Source: an uncultured Clostridia bacterium (GTDB lineage: Bacteria > Bacillota > Clostridia > TANB77 > CAG-508). From it: a DNA stretch of 14,276 bases. Positions 1-7,581 of the stretch are shown here, in pieces. The DNA lies in assembly GCA_934182605.1 (NCBI GenBank), contig CAKPRQ010000018.1, positions 1-14,276 on the forward strand. Direction: 5' to 3'. A program made the translations under genes and the position numbers. The notes under the pieces were generated by a model. That model did not search any database and had not been told where the DNA came from. It worked only from the letters and a program-made list of their open reading frames with translations. How positions within the stretch are numbered: position 1 is the stretch's first letter; the number at the start of each line of letters is the position of its first letter.

Positions 1-2
1 TT

Positions 3-42
3 AAAGACTGAAAGCCTTTTGTATCAAAGGTTATCAGTCTTT
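3..42. terminator. Imperfect stem-loop at the left edge, probable terminator
   Basis: AAAGACTGA (3-11) pairs with TCAGTCTTT (34-42), and an inner CCTTT (15-19) pairs with AAAGG (26-30). A broken T-rich stretch follows at 38-50. It probably ends a plus-strand transcript entering from outside the window. An attenuator role in front of the gene at 244 is possible but less likely, because a good promoter lies after it. Confidence 0.5.
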
Positions 43-138
43 TACTATTTTACAACTGTCAAATTTGAGATTATATACCGTTTTTTAGAAAAAGTCAAAT
101 GTTTTTAAACAGATTAAAAAAGTATATGATTAATTTTG

Positions 139-186
139 CGGTTGTAACCGTAAAACTTGACATAATAATTCGAAAAATGTTATAAT
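139..186 (+). promoter_or_regulatory. Sigma-A-type promoter with an upstream inverted repeat
   Basis: A perfect -35 box TTGACA (157-162) and a perfect -10 box TATAAT (181-186) are separated by 18 bp. Just upstream of the -35 box is CGGTT-gt-AACCG (139-150), a short inverted repeat that could be an operator or activator site. The promoter points at the 94-aa gene starting at 244. Its leader carries two copies of TAGCTA (211-216 and 221-226), whose meaning is unknown. Confidence 0.7.
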
Positions 187-243
187 AAAGCTATCTTTTT
201 TACTATATAATAGCTAAATGTAGCTATACCATAGGAGTTAAAT

Positions 244-528
244 ATGTATAATGGAAACTTCATCTCGCTGGAATTTATGCCTTTCAGCAGTCAAAAAGAA
301 ATTGACGAATTGGACGATAGAAAGCATAAAATTGCACTTTTGACACTGGAAATAAACGGTTCGTATGTTACCTTTAATATTTACAAACAATTAGGCACGT
401 TTTTCCAAAGAATCAACAACAAATTGATTCTAAAACTAGATAAAAAGCTCGAGGGCGAAGAGTTTTTGCTAGATGAAAATCTGCATTTCATCAACTTCGA
501 TGAAATTATCCAAAAGCATATTATTTAA
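244..528 (+). CDS. Small protein of unknown function (94 aa)
   Basis: I do not recognise this protein. The start at ATG 244 is well supported by AGGAG at 233-237, six bases upstream, and by the promoter at 157-186. A terminator hairpin follows at 534-560, so it appears to be a single-gene transcript. The protein is soluble-looking and charged, with no signal peptide, membrane helix or cysteine motif. Its order suggests beta strands alternating with short helices: an early beta-rich part (residues 1-12), a charged helix (about 16-28), strands around 31-47, and a Lys/Glu-rich C-terminal half. The sequence is somewhat less AT-rich than its neighbours, with for example a CTCGAGGGCGAAG stretch, which might mean a different origin. 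It is the only plus-strand gene in the left third of the window. Confidence 0.75.
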   Translation: MYNGNFISLEFMPFSSQKEIDELDDRKHKIALLTLEINGSYVTFNIYKQLGTFFQRINNKLILKLDKKLEGEEFLLDENLHFINFDEIIQKHII

Positions 529-533
529 CCAAC

Positions 534-560
534 GGCCCTCTAGTTCTCTACTAGAGGGCC
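534..560. terminator. Terminator hairpin, 10-bp perfect stem
   Basis: GGCCCTCTAG (534-543) pairs perfectly with CTAGAGGGCC (551-560) around a 7-nt loop. A modest T-rich tail follows on the plus strand. It sits 5 bp after the stop of the 94-aa gene and 14 bp from the stop of the convergent antiporter gene, so it probably serves the plus-strand gene first and perhaps both. Confidence 0.75.
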
Positions 561-574
561 TACCTTATTATACT

Positions 575-1543
575 TTATGCTATAAACATTATATATACAA
601 AATACGCAATTATTAAAAATATTCCATTTCTTCTTTCTAGTACTTTATCTTTATTTGTATTTGCTATTAGTTGCAATACTAAGGTTATTATTATTAATAT
701 CAATACACTACTATTAAAATCTGTTAAAAATACTAATGGACTTATTATAGCACCTAATCCTATTAATAAACATAAATTTAAAATATTTGAACCTGTTATA
801 TTTCCTAGTAACAAATCACTTTCATTTTTTCTCGCTGCTATAACACCTGTTATAATTTCAGGTAAAGATGTTCCTATTGCTACTATTGTCATTCCAATAA
901 ATTTTTCAGATAATCCTAAATTTTCTGCAATTATAATTGAATTATCTACAACAAAATCAGAACCAAATTTTAAACCTAAAATACCAAGTACCATATAAAT
1001 TACAATTGTATATATTGAACTTTTCTCTTTAGATACAACTCCTTCTATTATTTGACTATCTAAATTTTTATCTTTAATTTTTCTTTCTTCATATATTGTA
1101 TATATAATATATGATATAGTAACTAAAATTAATATAAAACCTTGCAAACGAGTAATAGTATGTGCTTCTCCTAATTTACTTGTGTTACCTAAAAATAAAA
1201 GTAAAGCCATAACTGCTATACCTATTGGAAGATGTCTTTTTAAGATTCTTTTATTAAATTTAACAGGTCTTACTAAACTAGTAATACCTATAACAAGTAA
1301 AAAGTTACATATACAACTACCAATAGCATTTCCCAATATCAATTCAGAATGTCCATTTATTGCAGATGTAATTGTAATAAAAACCTCCGGCAATGATGTT
1401 CCTATTGCTACTATTGTTAAACCTATTAACATTTCCGATAATCCAAATTTTTTTGCAATACTTGTTGCGCCTTTTACTAAAAAATCTGCACCTTTTATTA
1501 ATAAAACAAATCCAATTACTACTAGAATTATATTCCAAATCAA
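575..1543 (-). CDS. Calcium/sodium antiporter (CaCA family, YrbG-like)
   Basis: This is a 322-aa integral membrane exchanger of the Ca2+/cation antiporter superfamily. Such proteins move Ca2+ or a related cation across the cytoplasmic membrane against Na+ (some also K+). The family's two inverted alpha repeats are both clear. Repeat 1 has GLTIVAIGTSLPE (41-53) and GNAIGSCICN (71-80). Repeat 2 has GMTIVAIGTSLPE (217-229) and GNITGSNILN (247-256). Both keep the GTSLPE acidic residue that forms the ion site. About ten hydrophobic segments are visible, and a charged cytoplasmic loop lies near 151-175. The length is normal and the gene looks intact. A GGGGGA ribosome binding site lies about 8 bases before the ATG. 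It converges with the 94-aa gene and has no obvious operon partner. The exact ion specificity cannot be read from the sequence. Confidence 0.93.
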   Translation of the reverse strand: MIWNIILVVIGFVLLIKGADFLVKGATSIAKKFGLSEMLIGLTIVAIGTSLPEVFITITSAINGHSELILGNAIGSCICNFLLVIGITSLVRPVKFNKRILKRHLPIGIAVMALLLFLGNTSKLGEAHTITRLQGFILILVTISYIIYTIYEERKIKDKNLDSQIIEGVVSKEKSSIYTIVIYMVLGILGLKFGSDFVVDNSIIIAENLGLSEKFIGMTIVAIGTSLPEIITGVIAARKNESDLLLGNITGSNILNLCLLIGLGAIISPLVFLTDFNSSVLILIIITLVLQLIANTNKDKVLERRNGIFLIIAYFVYIMFIA

Positions 1544-1625
1544 AATATTTCCCCCTTGTGTTTTTATTTTATATTTAGTATTTCCAAGATTTTATTTTTA
1601 AGTCTATAATTTGTATTTTTCTAAC

Positions 1626-1968
1626 TTATTTTATGCAAAATGTGGCATACAATGGTATAGATTTTACATTATTATTAAATCCAAAATTCTTTGTAGAAAA
1701 TCTTATTGCATATTTAGGTTGATATCTTTTCATATAAACATTTAAACTTTGGCTTCCTACATTATCATTTGCTTTTACTTCTACTGGTATAATTCCATCA
1801 TTATTATATAAAATAAAATCAACTTCAGCTTGATTCCCCGATTCCCAATATATTAATGGTCATCAATAATAAATCCTAAAGGTGGAATTTCCGGTTTTTT
1901 TAATATAGAACATTTATGTATCATTGTACTCGAAAGTAACCAAAGTGTTAATTTCTTCTTTAAATATT
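1626..1968 (-). pseudogene. Decayed AAA/DUF4143 ATPase fragment
   Basis: The minus strand holds two out-of-frame pieces of the C-terminal half of an AAA family ATPase with a DUF4143 domain. The upstream piece (1853-about 1968) reads LTLWLLSSTMIHKCSILKKP and ends at a TAA at 1853-1855. It resembles the helix and turn before the family's second conserved block. The downstream piece (1626-about 1862) reads YWESGNQAEVDFILYNNDG, then PVEVKAN, and ends at a TAA at 1626-1628. This is the PD-(D/E)XK-like end of DUF4143. The roughly 100 residues normally between the pieces are missing, as is the whole Walker-containing N-terminal half. It has no usable start or ribosome binding site. It is a relic, distinct from the complete ATPase at 7582-8823. 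Confidence 0.75.
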
Positions 1969-2030
1969 TTTATGATATCGGTTTGTTCTAATAAATTTAT
2001 ATAAATATATTCTTACATAAGTCAATTGAA

Positions 2031-2118
2031 TTTCACGTTTTTTATATCACTTTTTGAATTACATTTCACATTTTTTATACATTTTTGAAATAAAGTTTCA
2101 CGTTTTTTATACATATTT
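2031..2118. repeat. Three degenerate AT-rich tandem units, period 32-33 bp
   Basis: The motif TTTCACRTTTTTTATA begins at 2031, 2064 and 2096, giving periods of 33 and 32 bp with diverged spacers. It lies in the gene-free stretch 1969-2201, between the ATPase relic and the dacF fragment. I see nothing else in that stretch. A minus-strand reading across the units gives short Lys/Asn-rich peptides, with no ribosome binding site or recognisable product. Confidence 0.6.
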
Positions 2119-2201
2119 ATAGTAAAAAACTTTAACTTAATAAGCTATAGTTTTTCTATAATATAAATTATTAAATACATTACCTATAATTTATATTTTT
2201 C

Positions 2202-3050
2202 TTAATTATTCAATGAATTACTTTCCAACATAAATTTTTTAATTCCTTTTATAATTTCATATATATTATCATATACATTTTTTTTATCAATTGTCTTTTC
2301 TACTAAAATATCCACTGTAAAAAACTCTTTATCTCCCATTAATACTATAATTTTTCCTATTTTTGTATTTTCATATACAGGTGCTTCTAAAATATCTATA
2401 CATTCAAAATTTATATTAATATTATTCATATCGCTTTCTTTTAAAAGTGTTTGAGGATATCTTATAGTTCCCATTTTCAATGTTACGTATAAATTTTGAC
2501 CTTTAATTACTTCAACAAAATTACTATCTTCCCATTCTGAAAATGCATTTTCTATTTTACTTTCTAAATCCATATATTTAAAATTTTTAAAAACATAATT
2601 TAGAATATTCATACTATCTTTAGTTCTTATGGTTTTTGTATCTGCACCTAAAACTACAGATATTATATCTATATTATCTCTTTTACATGCAGTTACTAAA
2701 CAACGATTTGCACCATTTGTAAAGCCTGTTTTTACTCCATATACACCACTGAAATATCCTAATAATTCATTTCCGTTTGAAACATTAATACTTCTTCCGC
2801 TTACTGTTACGGTATAATTTTTTGTACCTACTATCTCTAAGAATTTTTTATTATTTAGAGCATAATTAGCTAATTTTGCTAATTCATAAGCAGTTGTATA
2901 ATGTTCTTCACTATCTAAACCATGTGGCGTAACATAGTGAGTATTTTCTAATCCTAATTCTTTAGCTTTATTATTCATTAAAACAGCAAATCCTTCTACA
3001 GAACCACCTACAGCTTCTGCTAAAGCTACTGCAGTATCTTGCTCTATATG
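2202..3050 (-). pseudogene. dacF: D-Ala-D-Ala carboxypeptidase (DacF/PBP5-like), N-terminally truncated
   Basis: The frame encodes the later part of a DD-peptidase that trims the terminal D-Ala from peptidoglycan pentapeptides outside the membrane. The peptidase S11 features are MNNKAKELGLENTHYVTPHG, the downstream KTG box inside YGVKTGFTNGANR, and a PBP5_C-like beta domain in the last ~100 residues. The homology extends upstream of the first ATG (2978) as EQDTAVALAEAVGGSVEGFA and then stops dead at an in-frame TAA (3051-3053). The signal peptide, the SxxK nucleophile motif and most of the SxN region are absent, so the product could not be a working enzyme. ATG 2978 only gives a 258-aa open frame. 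The break lies 60 bp from the end of the serine recombinase operon, which suggests that insertion of a mobile element split the gene. The symbol is by family resemblance; dacA is an alternative. Confidence 0.85.
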
Positions 3051-3112
3051 TTAATGACAGAAATTTAAAATTAAATTATTTTTTTATCTTATTTTATATG
3101 TAATTACACTAT

Positions 3113-4684
3113 TTAAAGTTCAAACTTTAATTTTACATAAATTTTTCTATTTTTATCAATAAAAATTTTTTCTATAAATTCGTTTACAATATCTATATTA
3201 ATATCACTCAATGTATAAAATTTATCTATTATATCATTAATCTTCTTTTCATTATTCTTTAAAGATTCTATTTTCTGTTCTTCAATATAAATCATACCAT
3301 TTATATCTTTAATTTTCTTTTCCAATTTCTGTTGTTCTTCTTTTATTGTTGAGGAATGTTTTTTATACATATCCATAGTTATTACATTATTTAATTTATC
3401 ATTATAGATTATATCCAATTTATTATTGTTTTTCAATAATTCTTGTGAAAGTTTAGATATCATATCTTCATATTCATTTATTTTACTTTTATTTTTTTTA
3501 TATTCATTGATATATAGCTGTTTTAATGTGTCTTTATTTGAATACTTTTTTATAATTTCCGCAATATACTTTATTACCTCATTCTCAATTGTATGATATG
3601 GTAAATAGCTACTATTATCGCATAGATGAAAATTTGTTCTAGTAATGCAATAATAATATAAAACATTATCATTATCTTTTCTCGATAATTTTTTATTACA
3701 TTCTTTGCAGTATAATAAATCGTGTAACATTGTCTTTTCTTTTTTGTTTCTATTTTTCGTTTTTTTACTATCTAATATTTGATTAGCCATTTCAAAATCT
3801 TCTCTTTTTATTATTGGCTGATGATGATTATAAACTACTATGTAATCTTTTTTATCTAAATATACTCTCTTATGGTTTTTATGCGATATTGTTTTTTCTT
3901 TATTCTGAATCATATGCCCTAAACACGTTTCATTTCTTAATATTCGTTTTATAGTTAATGGTTTCCATACATTATATAACATAGAGCTTTTATCTAAATT
4001 CATATGCATATGCATAGCAGGTGTAGGTATATGCTCTTCTGTATAAATTTTGGCAATACTACTTGTACCAAATCCTTGTAAAAAAAGTTCAAATGTACGT
4101 TTTACAATTTTTGCCGCCTCGTTATCAATATCAAGTTTGCCTTTTATTTCTTTATTTTTTTTATATCCATAAGGAGCATAACATGCAATATATCGTCCCC
4201 TTTTTTTCCTTTCAATTAATGAACTTTTTTGCTTTAGTGAGATATCTTTAGAATACATATCATTTAGTATTGCTCTAAATGGCAAAAGTTCATTACCTAT
4301 TAAATCATTATATGTATCTATGCCGTCTAATATTGAAATATACCTAACACCTTTGTTTAAAAAGTAATCCTCTATATAATACCCTGTTTTTACATAATTT
4401 CTTCCTATACGGGACATATCCTTCGTTATGACAGTATTTATATTACCATTTTCTACGTTTTGTAATAGTTTTTTAAAGCCTTCTCTATTAAAATTTGTAC
4501 CAGTAGCACCGTCATCTATAAATTCAGATATATTTGTAAAATTATTTTTATGCAAATATTCATGTATTAATTTTCTTTGATTTTCTATACTATTACTCTC
4601 TATCTTGTCACCATCTTCTAAAGAAATTCTTAAATAGATTCCAACTTTTGCATTTACATTATTTACTTTATGGTAGGCTAACAT
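3113..4684 (-). CDS. Large serine recombinase, second gene of the pair
   Basis: This 523-aa site-specific recombinase is of the large serine (TnpX/TndX/skin-element) type. Such enzymes cut and rejoin att sites to integrate or excise mobile elements. The resolvase domain covers about 12-155. The likely catalytic serine is Ser21 in VGIYLRIS, with DDGATGTNFNR (57-67) and KDMSRIGRNYVKTG (88-101) supplying the conserved arginines. A recombinase domain follows (about 165-300), then a zinc ribbon with Cys326, Cys329, Cys346 and Cys355. A long Lys/Glu-rich coiled coil (about 385-490) comes last. I chose ATG 4684 because AAAGAGGA lies 7-8 bases upstream; an in-frame ATG at 4711 is possible but has no such site. 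The gene overlaps the end of the upstream recombinase by 17 bp, which implies translational coupling. It looks intact and ends about 60 bp from the dacF break. Confidence 0.93.
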   Translation of the reverse strand: MLAYHKVNNVNAKVGIYLRISLEDGDKIESNSIENQRKLIHEYLHKNNFTNISEFIDDGATGTNFNREGFKKLLQNVENGNINTVITKDMSRIGRNYVKTGYYIEDYFLNKGVRYISILDGIDTYNDLIGNELLPFRAILNDMYSKDISLKQKSSLIERKKRGRYIACYAPYGYKKNKEIKGKLDIDNEAAKIVKRTFELFLQGFGTSSIAKIYTEEHIPTPAMHMHMNLDKSSMLYNVWKPLTIKRILRNETCLGHMIQNKEKTISHKNHKRVYLDKKDYIVVYNHHQPIIKREDFEMANQILDSKKTKNRNKKEKTMLHDLLYCKECNKKLSRKDNDNVLYYYCITRTNFHLCDNSSYLPYHTIENEVIKYIAEIIKKYSNKDTLKQLYINEYKKNKSKINEYEDMISKLSQELLKNNNKLDIIYNDKLNNVITMDMYKKHSSTIKEEQQKLEKKIKDINGMIYIEEQKIESLKNNEKKINDIIDKFYTLSDINIDIVNEFIEKIFIDKNRKIYVKLKFEL

Positions 4685-6299
4685 TTTCCAAATCCTCTTT
4701 TTCATAAACATTCAATTGTTTAAAATTAAAATGAATATAAATTTTCTTGTTCTCGTCTATTTCTATTCGGTTTATAAGTTCATATAGAATTTCCTTATTA
4801 ATATATTTCATTTTCAAAAATTTTTCAGTTAACTCTTTTACTTCTTGATTTGAAATCTCTTTTTTTTCACTAGAAGATAGTATATCAATTTTTTGTTCTA
4901 AAGAAAGTATTTTTTCCTCCATCTGTTTTCTTTCTTTTAAAAATTTTTGAGAATATCTAATATAATCATTTTCATCAATAATGTGCTCTAATCTATCATT
5001 ATATATTTGCTCTACTTTTTTATTTATACCTTCTATTTTTCCTTGAAGGAGTTTAATATGTGATAAATATTCATTTATAACCTCAGAACTGTTACTTTTC
5101 TTTCTTAACATTGCTTTTTTATATGTATTAACATTACTATTTAAAATACAAACTTTTCTGATATAATCAATAATTTCTTTTTCCATTTTATCATAATTAT
5201 TATATTGTTTTATACATTGTCCTTTACTAGCTTTAGAACATATTATATATCGTCTTTCATATTTTCTATCTTTATATTTTTCTGTTTTTGTAACAAATGT
5301 AAGCTTATTACCGCAATTATGACAATATGCAATGCCCTTTAATAAATAATCCCTATTTCTATACCTAGTATTATATTTTATATCAAGTATAGCTTGTGTT
5401 TTATTAAAAGTTTTTACATCTATAATAGGTTCATGTGCATTTTCTTGAACAATCCACAAGTCTCTCGGCAATTCAATTTTTTTTTCACTCTTATAGCTTA
5501 CTTTCTTAGTTTTCCCCTGCAATAATTTTCCCAAATATACTTCATTCTTCAAAATATTTTGTACTGAACTAGGCCTCCATTTATAATAATTTTCTGATTT
5601 ATGTGTTAAATTCATTTTTAAGTAAACTGCTGGTGGCTCAATGTTTTCATTGTTTAAAATATGACATATTTTATATGTAGATATACCGCTTATGTACATA
5701 TCAAAAATTCGTCTTACAATACTACTAGCAAATTCATCCACAATTAAATGTGATAATGGATCATTTTTATCTTTTACATAACCATATGGTGAATACGCAG
5801 AAATGTATTGACCATTTTCCCTCTTTTGTTTGAAAACACTACGAATTTTTTTTGAAATATCCTTTGCATACATATCATTTAATACTGCTTTAAACGGTGT
5901 TATATCACTTGCACTACTGTTTTCTTCGAATGTATCTAAATTGTCTAATAAAGCTACATACCTAATATTTCTTTCTGGAAAATAATTTTCAATATAAAAA
6001 CCAGTTTTAATATAGTCTCTACCTAACCTAGATAAATCTTTTGTTATTACCATATTAATATTATTATTTTCAATATCTTCAATTAACTTATTAAAACCTG
6101 GTCTATTAAATGTTGTCCCACTAACTCCATCATCAATATATTCATTAAAAAGTTCTAACTTATTTTCTTTGATGTAATTTAAAATTAAATTTCTTTGATT
6201 TGTTACACTTTCACTTTCTTGCTTATCACCATCCTCTTGAGATAATCTTATATACATTCCTACTTTAAAGCCCTTTGTTCTACTTATATTTAGAAACAT
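4668..6299 (-). CDS. Large serine recombinase, first gene of the pair
   Basis: This 543-aa protein is a paralogue of the neighbouring recombinase with the same layout. The resolvase catalytic domain is about 11-155, with Ser20 in VGMYIRLS, DDGVSGTTFNRPGF (56-69) and KDLSRLGRDYIKTG (87-100). A recombinase/DNA-binding domain covers about 165-305, followed by a zinc ribbon with Cys326, Cys329, Cys354 and Cys362. A coiled coil (about 410-500) then mediates subunit contacts in the family. AGGAGG lies 4-5 bases before the ATG at 6299. The 3' end overlaps the second recombinase, so the two are made from one transcript and may act as a hetero-oligomer. Paired large serine recombinases of this kind occur on Clostridia mobile elements. 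Which att sites they use cannot be read here, but the dacF break is the obvious candidate. Confidence 0.94.
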   Translation of the reverse strand: MFLNISRTKGFKVGMYIRLSQEDGDKQESESVTNQRNLILNYIKENKLELFNEYIDDGVSGTTFNRPGFNKLIEDIENNNINMVITKDLSRLGRDYIKTGFYIENYFPERNIRYVALLDNLDTFEENSSASDITPFKAVLNDMYAKDISKKIRSVFKQKRENGQYISAYSPYGYVKDKNDPLSHLIVDEFASSIVRRIFDMYISGISTYKICHILNNENIEPPAVYLKMNLTHKSENYYKWRPSSVQNILKNEVYLGKLLQGKTKKVSYKSEKKIELPRDLWIVQENAHEPIIDVKTFNKTQAILDIKYNTRYRNRDYLLKGIAYCHNCGNKLTFVTKTEKYKDRKYERRYIICSKASKGQCIKQYNNYDKMEKEIIDYIRKVCILNSNVNTYKKAMLRKKSNSSEVINEYLSHIKLLQGKIEGINKKVEQIYNDRLEHIIDENDYIRYSQKFLKERKQMEEKILSLEQKIDILSSSEKKEISNQEVKELTEKFLKMKYINKEILYELINRIEIDENKKIYIHFNFKQLNVYEKEDLENVSLP

Positions 6300-6336
6300 T
6301 TTTCCCTCCTAAACTATAAGTATTCACTTCATAATA

Positions 6337-6366
6337 ATTATATATCATAATTTATAAAAAAGGCAA
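6337..6366 (-). promoter_or_regulatory. Possible promoter of the recombinase pair
   Basis: On the minus strand a TATAAT (6337-6342) sits 18 bp after TTGCCT (6361-6366), which is a weak -35 box. Transcription would start about 25-30 bases before the recombinase ribosome binding site. The promoter would lie just beyond the stop of the small upstream ORF, so the recombinases could also be read from further upstream. Confidence 0.35.
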
Positions 6367-6384
6367 TACTCGACAAAAAAATTT

Positions 6385-6519
6385 TTACTTATAGTCATTA
6401 TATTTAAGATATTTAAAAAAAGCATTTATAATTACATTTTCTACATCTTCTCCATTGTCATTAAATATAGGAATTATTTCAAATTGCTGTTTATTTTTTA
6501 ATGCTACACCATCTTTCAA
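6385..6519 (-). CDS. Short ORF upstream of the recombinases (44 aa, TTG start)
   Basis: This is a short minus-strand frame of 44 codons that starts with TTG at 6517-6519. An excellent AAAGGAGGA site, centred about eight bases upstream, decides this start. An in-frame ATG at 6546 would give 53 aa but has no ribosome binding site, and the AGGAGG would fall inside its coding part. The peptide begins LKDGVALKNKQQFEIIPIF and continues with an acidic turn and a C-terminal helix ending KYLKYNDYK. It has no membrane segment or cysteines. It is in the same orientation as the two serine recombinases, 85 bp upstream, and may be co-transcribed with them. A directionality factor is one idea, purely from position. 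I do not recognise the family. Confidence 0.6.
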   Translation of the reverse strand: MKDGVALKNKQQFEIIPIFNDNGEDVENVIINAFFKYLKYNDYK

Positions 6520-6643
6520 ATTAAATCCTCCTTTTATATATTTCATAACTACATAGACAAATAGTTATTAAGAAAATTAATATAGAAAAGCTCACTAAAT
6601 TTTTACAATATTGATATAAAATTATATTTTAAAATATTCAAAT

Positions 6644-6835
6644 TTATGATTTTTTATTTGTTCGTGTACTTTCAATATATTTTTCTAGCAATACAATTAT
6701 ATTATCCAATTTTACTAATAAAGTATCTGTTAATTGTATTTCACATTTTTGAATATATGAAAAATCATCTTTTGCTCTAATTATTAGCTCCAGCTTTTTC
6801 CATTCATTACCATAATAATGAATTTCTGCATACAC
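6644..6835 (-). CDS. Possible small hypothetical protein (63 aa, GTG start)
   Basis: This is a 63-codon open frame beginning with GTG at 6833-6835. The product is charged and mixed alpha/beta in character, with WKKLELIIRAKDD near the front and a long amphipathic helix at about 35-57. It has no hydrophobic signal. No real ribosome binding site precedes the GTG, only an A-rich run, and no better start exists. It is on the same strand as the recombinase cluster, so it may be a leading ORF of that cluster or a remnant. The composition looks protein-like, but in DNA this AT-rich a chance frame of this size is common. Confidence 0.35.
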   Translation of the reverse strand: MYAEIHYYGNEWKKLELIIRAKDDFSYIQKCEIQLTDTLLVKLDNIIVLLEKYIESTRTNKKS

Positions 6836-6912
6836 TTTTTTTCAAAAAACACTTGACTTTTTATAGTTGGTCTTTCTTATAAAATTTAAACTTATATTAA
6901 ATAAAAGGCAAA

Positions 6913-6980
6913 ATATACCGTTAAAAGAACCATAAATACTTTTTATTTTATTTACTTTATGTTCTACTTAAACGGTATAT
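6913..6980. repeat. Long imperfect inverted repeat in a gene-free stretch
   Basis: ATATACCGTT (6913-6922) pairs with AACGGTATAT (6971-6980). After a short bulge GAAC (6927-6930) pairs with GTTC (6961-6964), and the AT-rich inner loop can fold further. It lies in the 6836-7158 gap, which otherwise holds only a weak plus-strand TTGACT/TATAAA pair (6853-6858, 6878-6883; 19-bp spacing) with no gene after it. It could be a recombinase or regulator binding site, or a terminator without a T-run. Confidence 0.55.
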
Positions 6981-7158
6981 CAAGCCTATGATTAATTACA
7001 TCAAATTTTCTTGTTGAAATTTGTCGAATTTTGTATAAAATTTTAAAAGATGCTAAAATTCAAGCATTTTAAAAGAATTTTACATAATTTAGGTGAAATA
7101 AATAATAATTTTCATTATTTTTTAATTTTTTATTTATACTATTATCAATAAATTCTAA

Positions 7159-7455
7159 CGTCATTTTGAATACCTTTCCTTCCTTGCTTTCGCTCCGCTC
7201 AATCTGCGTAAGGCACAAATCTTTATTAAAAATTCTCTTGATTCTCATGAACAAAATTCTAAAATGAAGGTCTGTCTTAATCACTACGATACTCTTTTAA
7301 ATTGTATTAATCAAATTGAACACGCGGTATTGCCTCTACTTGTACCTTATCATTATGAAAAGCTTGCTCAGAAAAACTTTCATTCTAAAGATAAAAAACT
7401 TAATATTAATAGTGCTATTAAGTTTTTAGAAACCCAAGGCTACAAAGTTAGCTAA
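7159..7455 (+). pseudogene. Unrecognised ORF fragment overlapping direct repeat copy 1
   Basis: A plus-strand frame is open from just after a TAA (7156-7158) to a TAA at 7453-7455, giving 99 codons. The only early ATG is at 7264 and has no ribosome binding site, so this is probably the 3' end of a larger lost gene. It includes LPLLVPYHYEKLAQKNF and ends with SAIKFLETQGYKVS. I cannot assign a family. The last 39 codons are repeated at 8944-9060 with a few substitutions: YHYGKLAQ for YHYEKLAQ, and LEAQGHKVI for LETQGYKVS. Both copies keep the frame and the stop, so the segment was once coding. Confidence 0.5.
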
Positions 7456-7565
7456 AGTTGTTTTTAATGGTTTGGTATTTTTAATTTCACATCATATCAA
7501 ACAAGCATTTGTATATTGCATTTACACTTATTTTCTATGGACTTTTTACTATATTATTTTTCAAC
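7339..7565. repeat. 227-bp direct repeat, copy 1
   Basis: The sequence is repeated at 8944-9170 at a constant 1605-bp offset, with no gaps. By eye there are 16 differences, about 93% identity, mostly transitions. It begins CTTGTACCTTATC and ends with ATTATTTTTCAAC. It contains the 3' end of an unrecognised plus-strand frame plus about 110 bp beyond its stop. Copy 1 ends 16 bp before the stop of the ATPase gene. Confidence 0.9.
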
Positions 7566-7581
7566 TTTTACCTCATTATTT

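Noticed and set aside
1182..1601. 139-codon plus-strand frame
   Set aside because: It is antisense to the antiporter gene, which has both alpha repeats intact and a ribosome binding site.
2031..2118. Possible CRISPR array
   Set aside because: There are only three imperfect AT-rich units with similar, non-unique spacers and no cas genes.
7069..7284. 71-codon minus-strand frame
   Set aside because: It has no ribosome binding site or recognisable feature. It overlaps the plus-strand coding remnant, which is supported by its duplicated copy.
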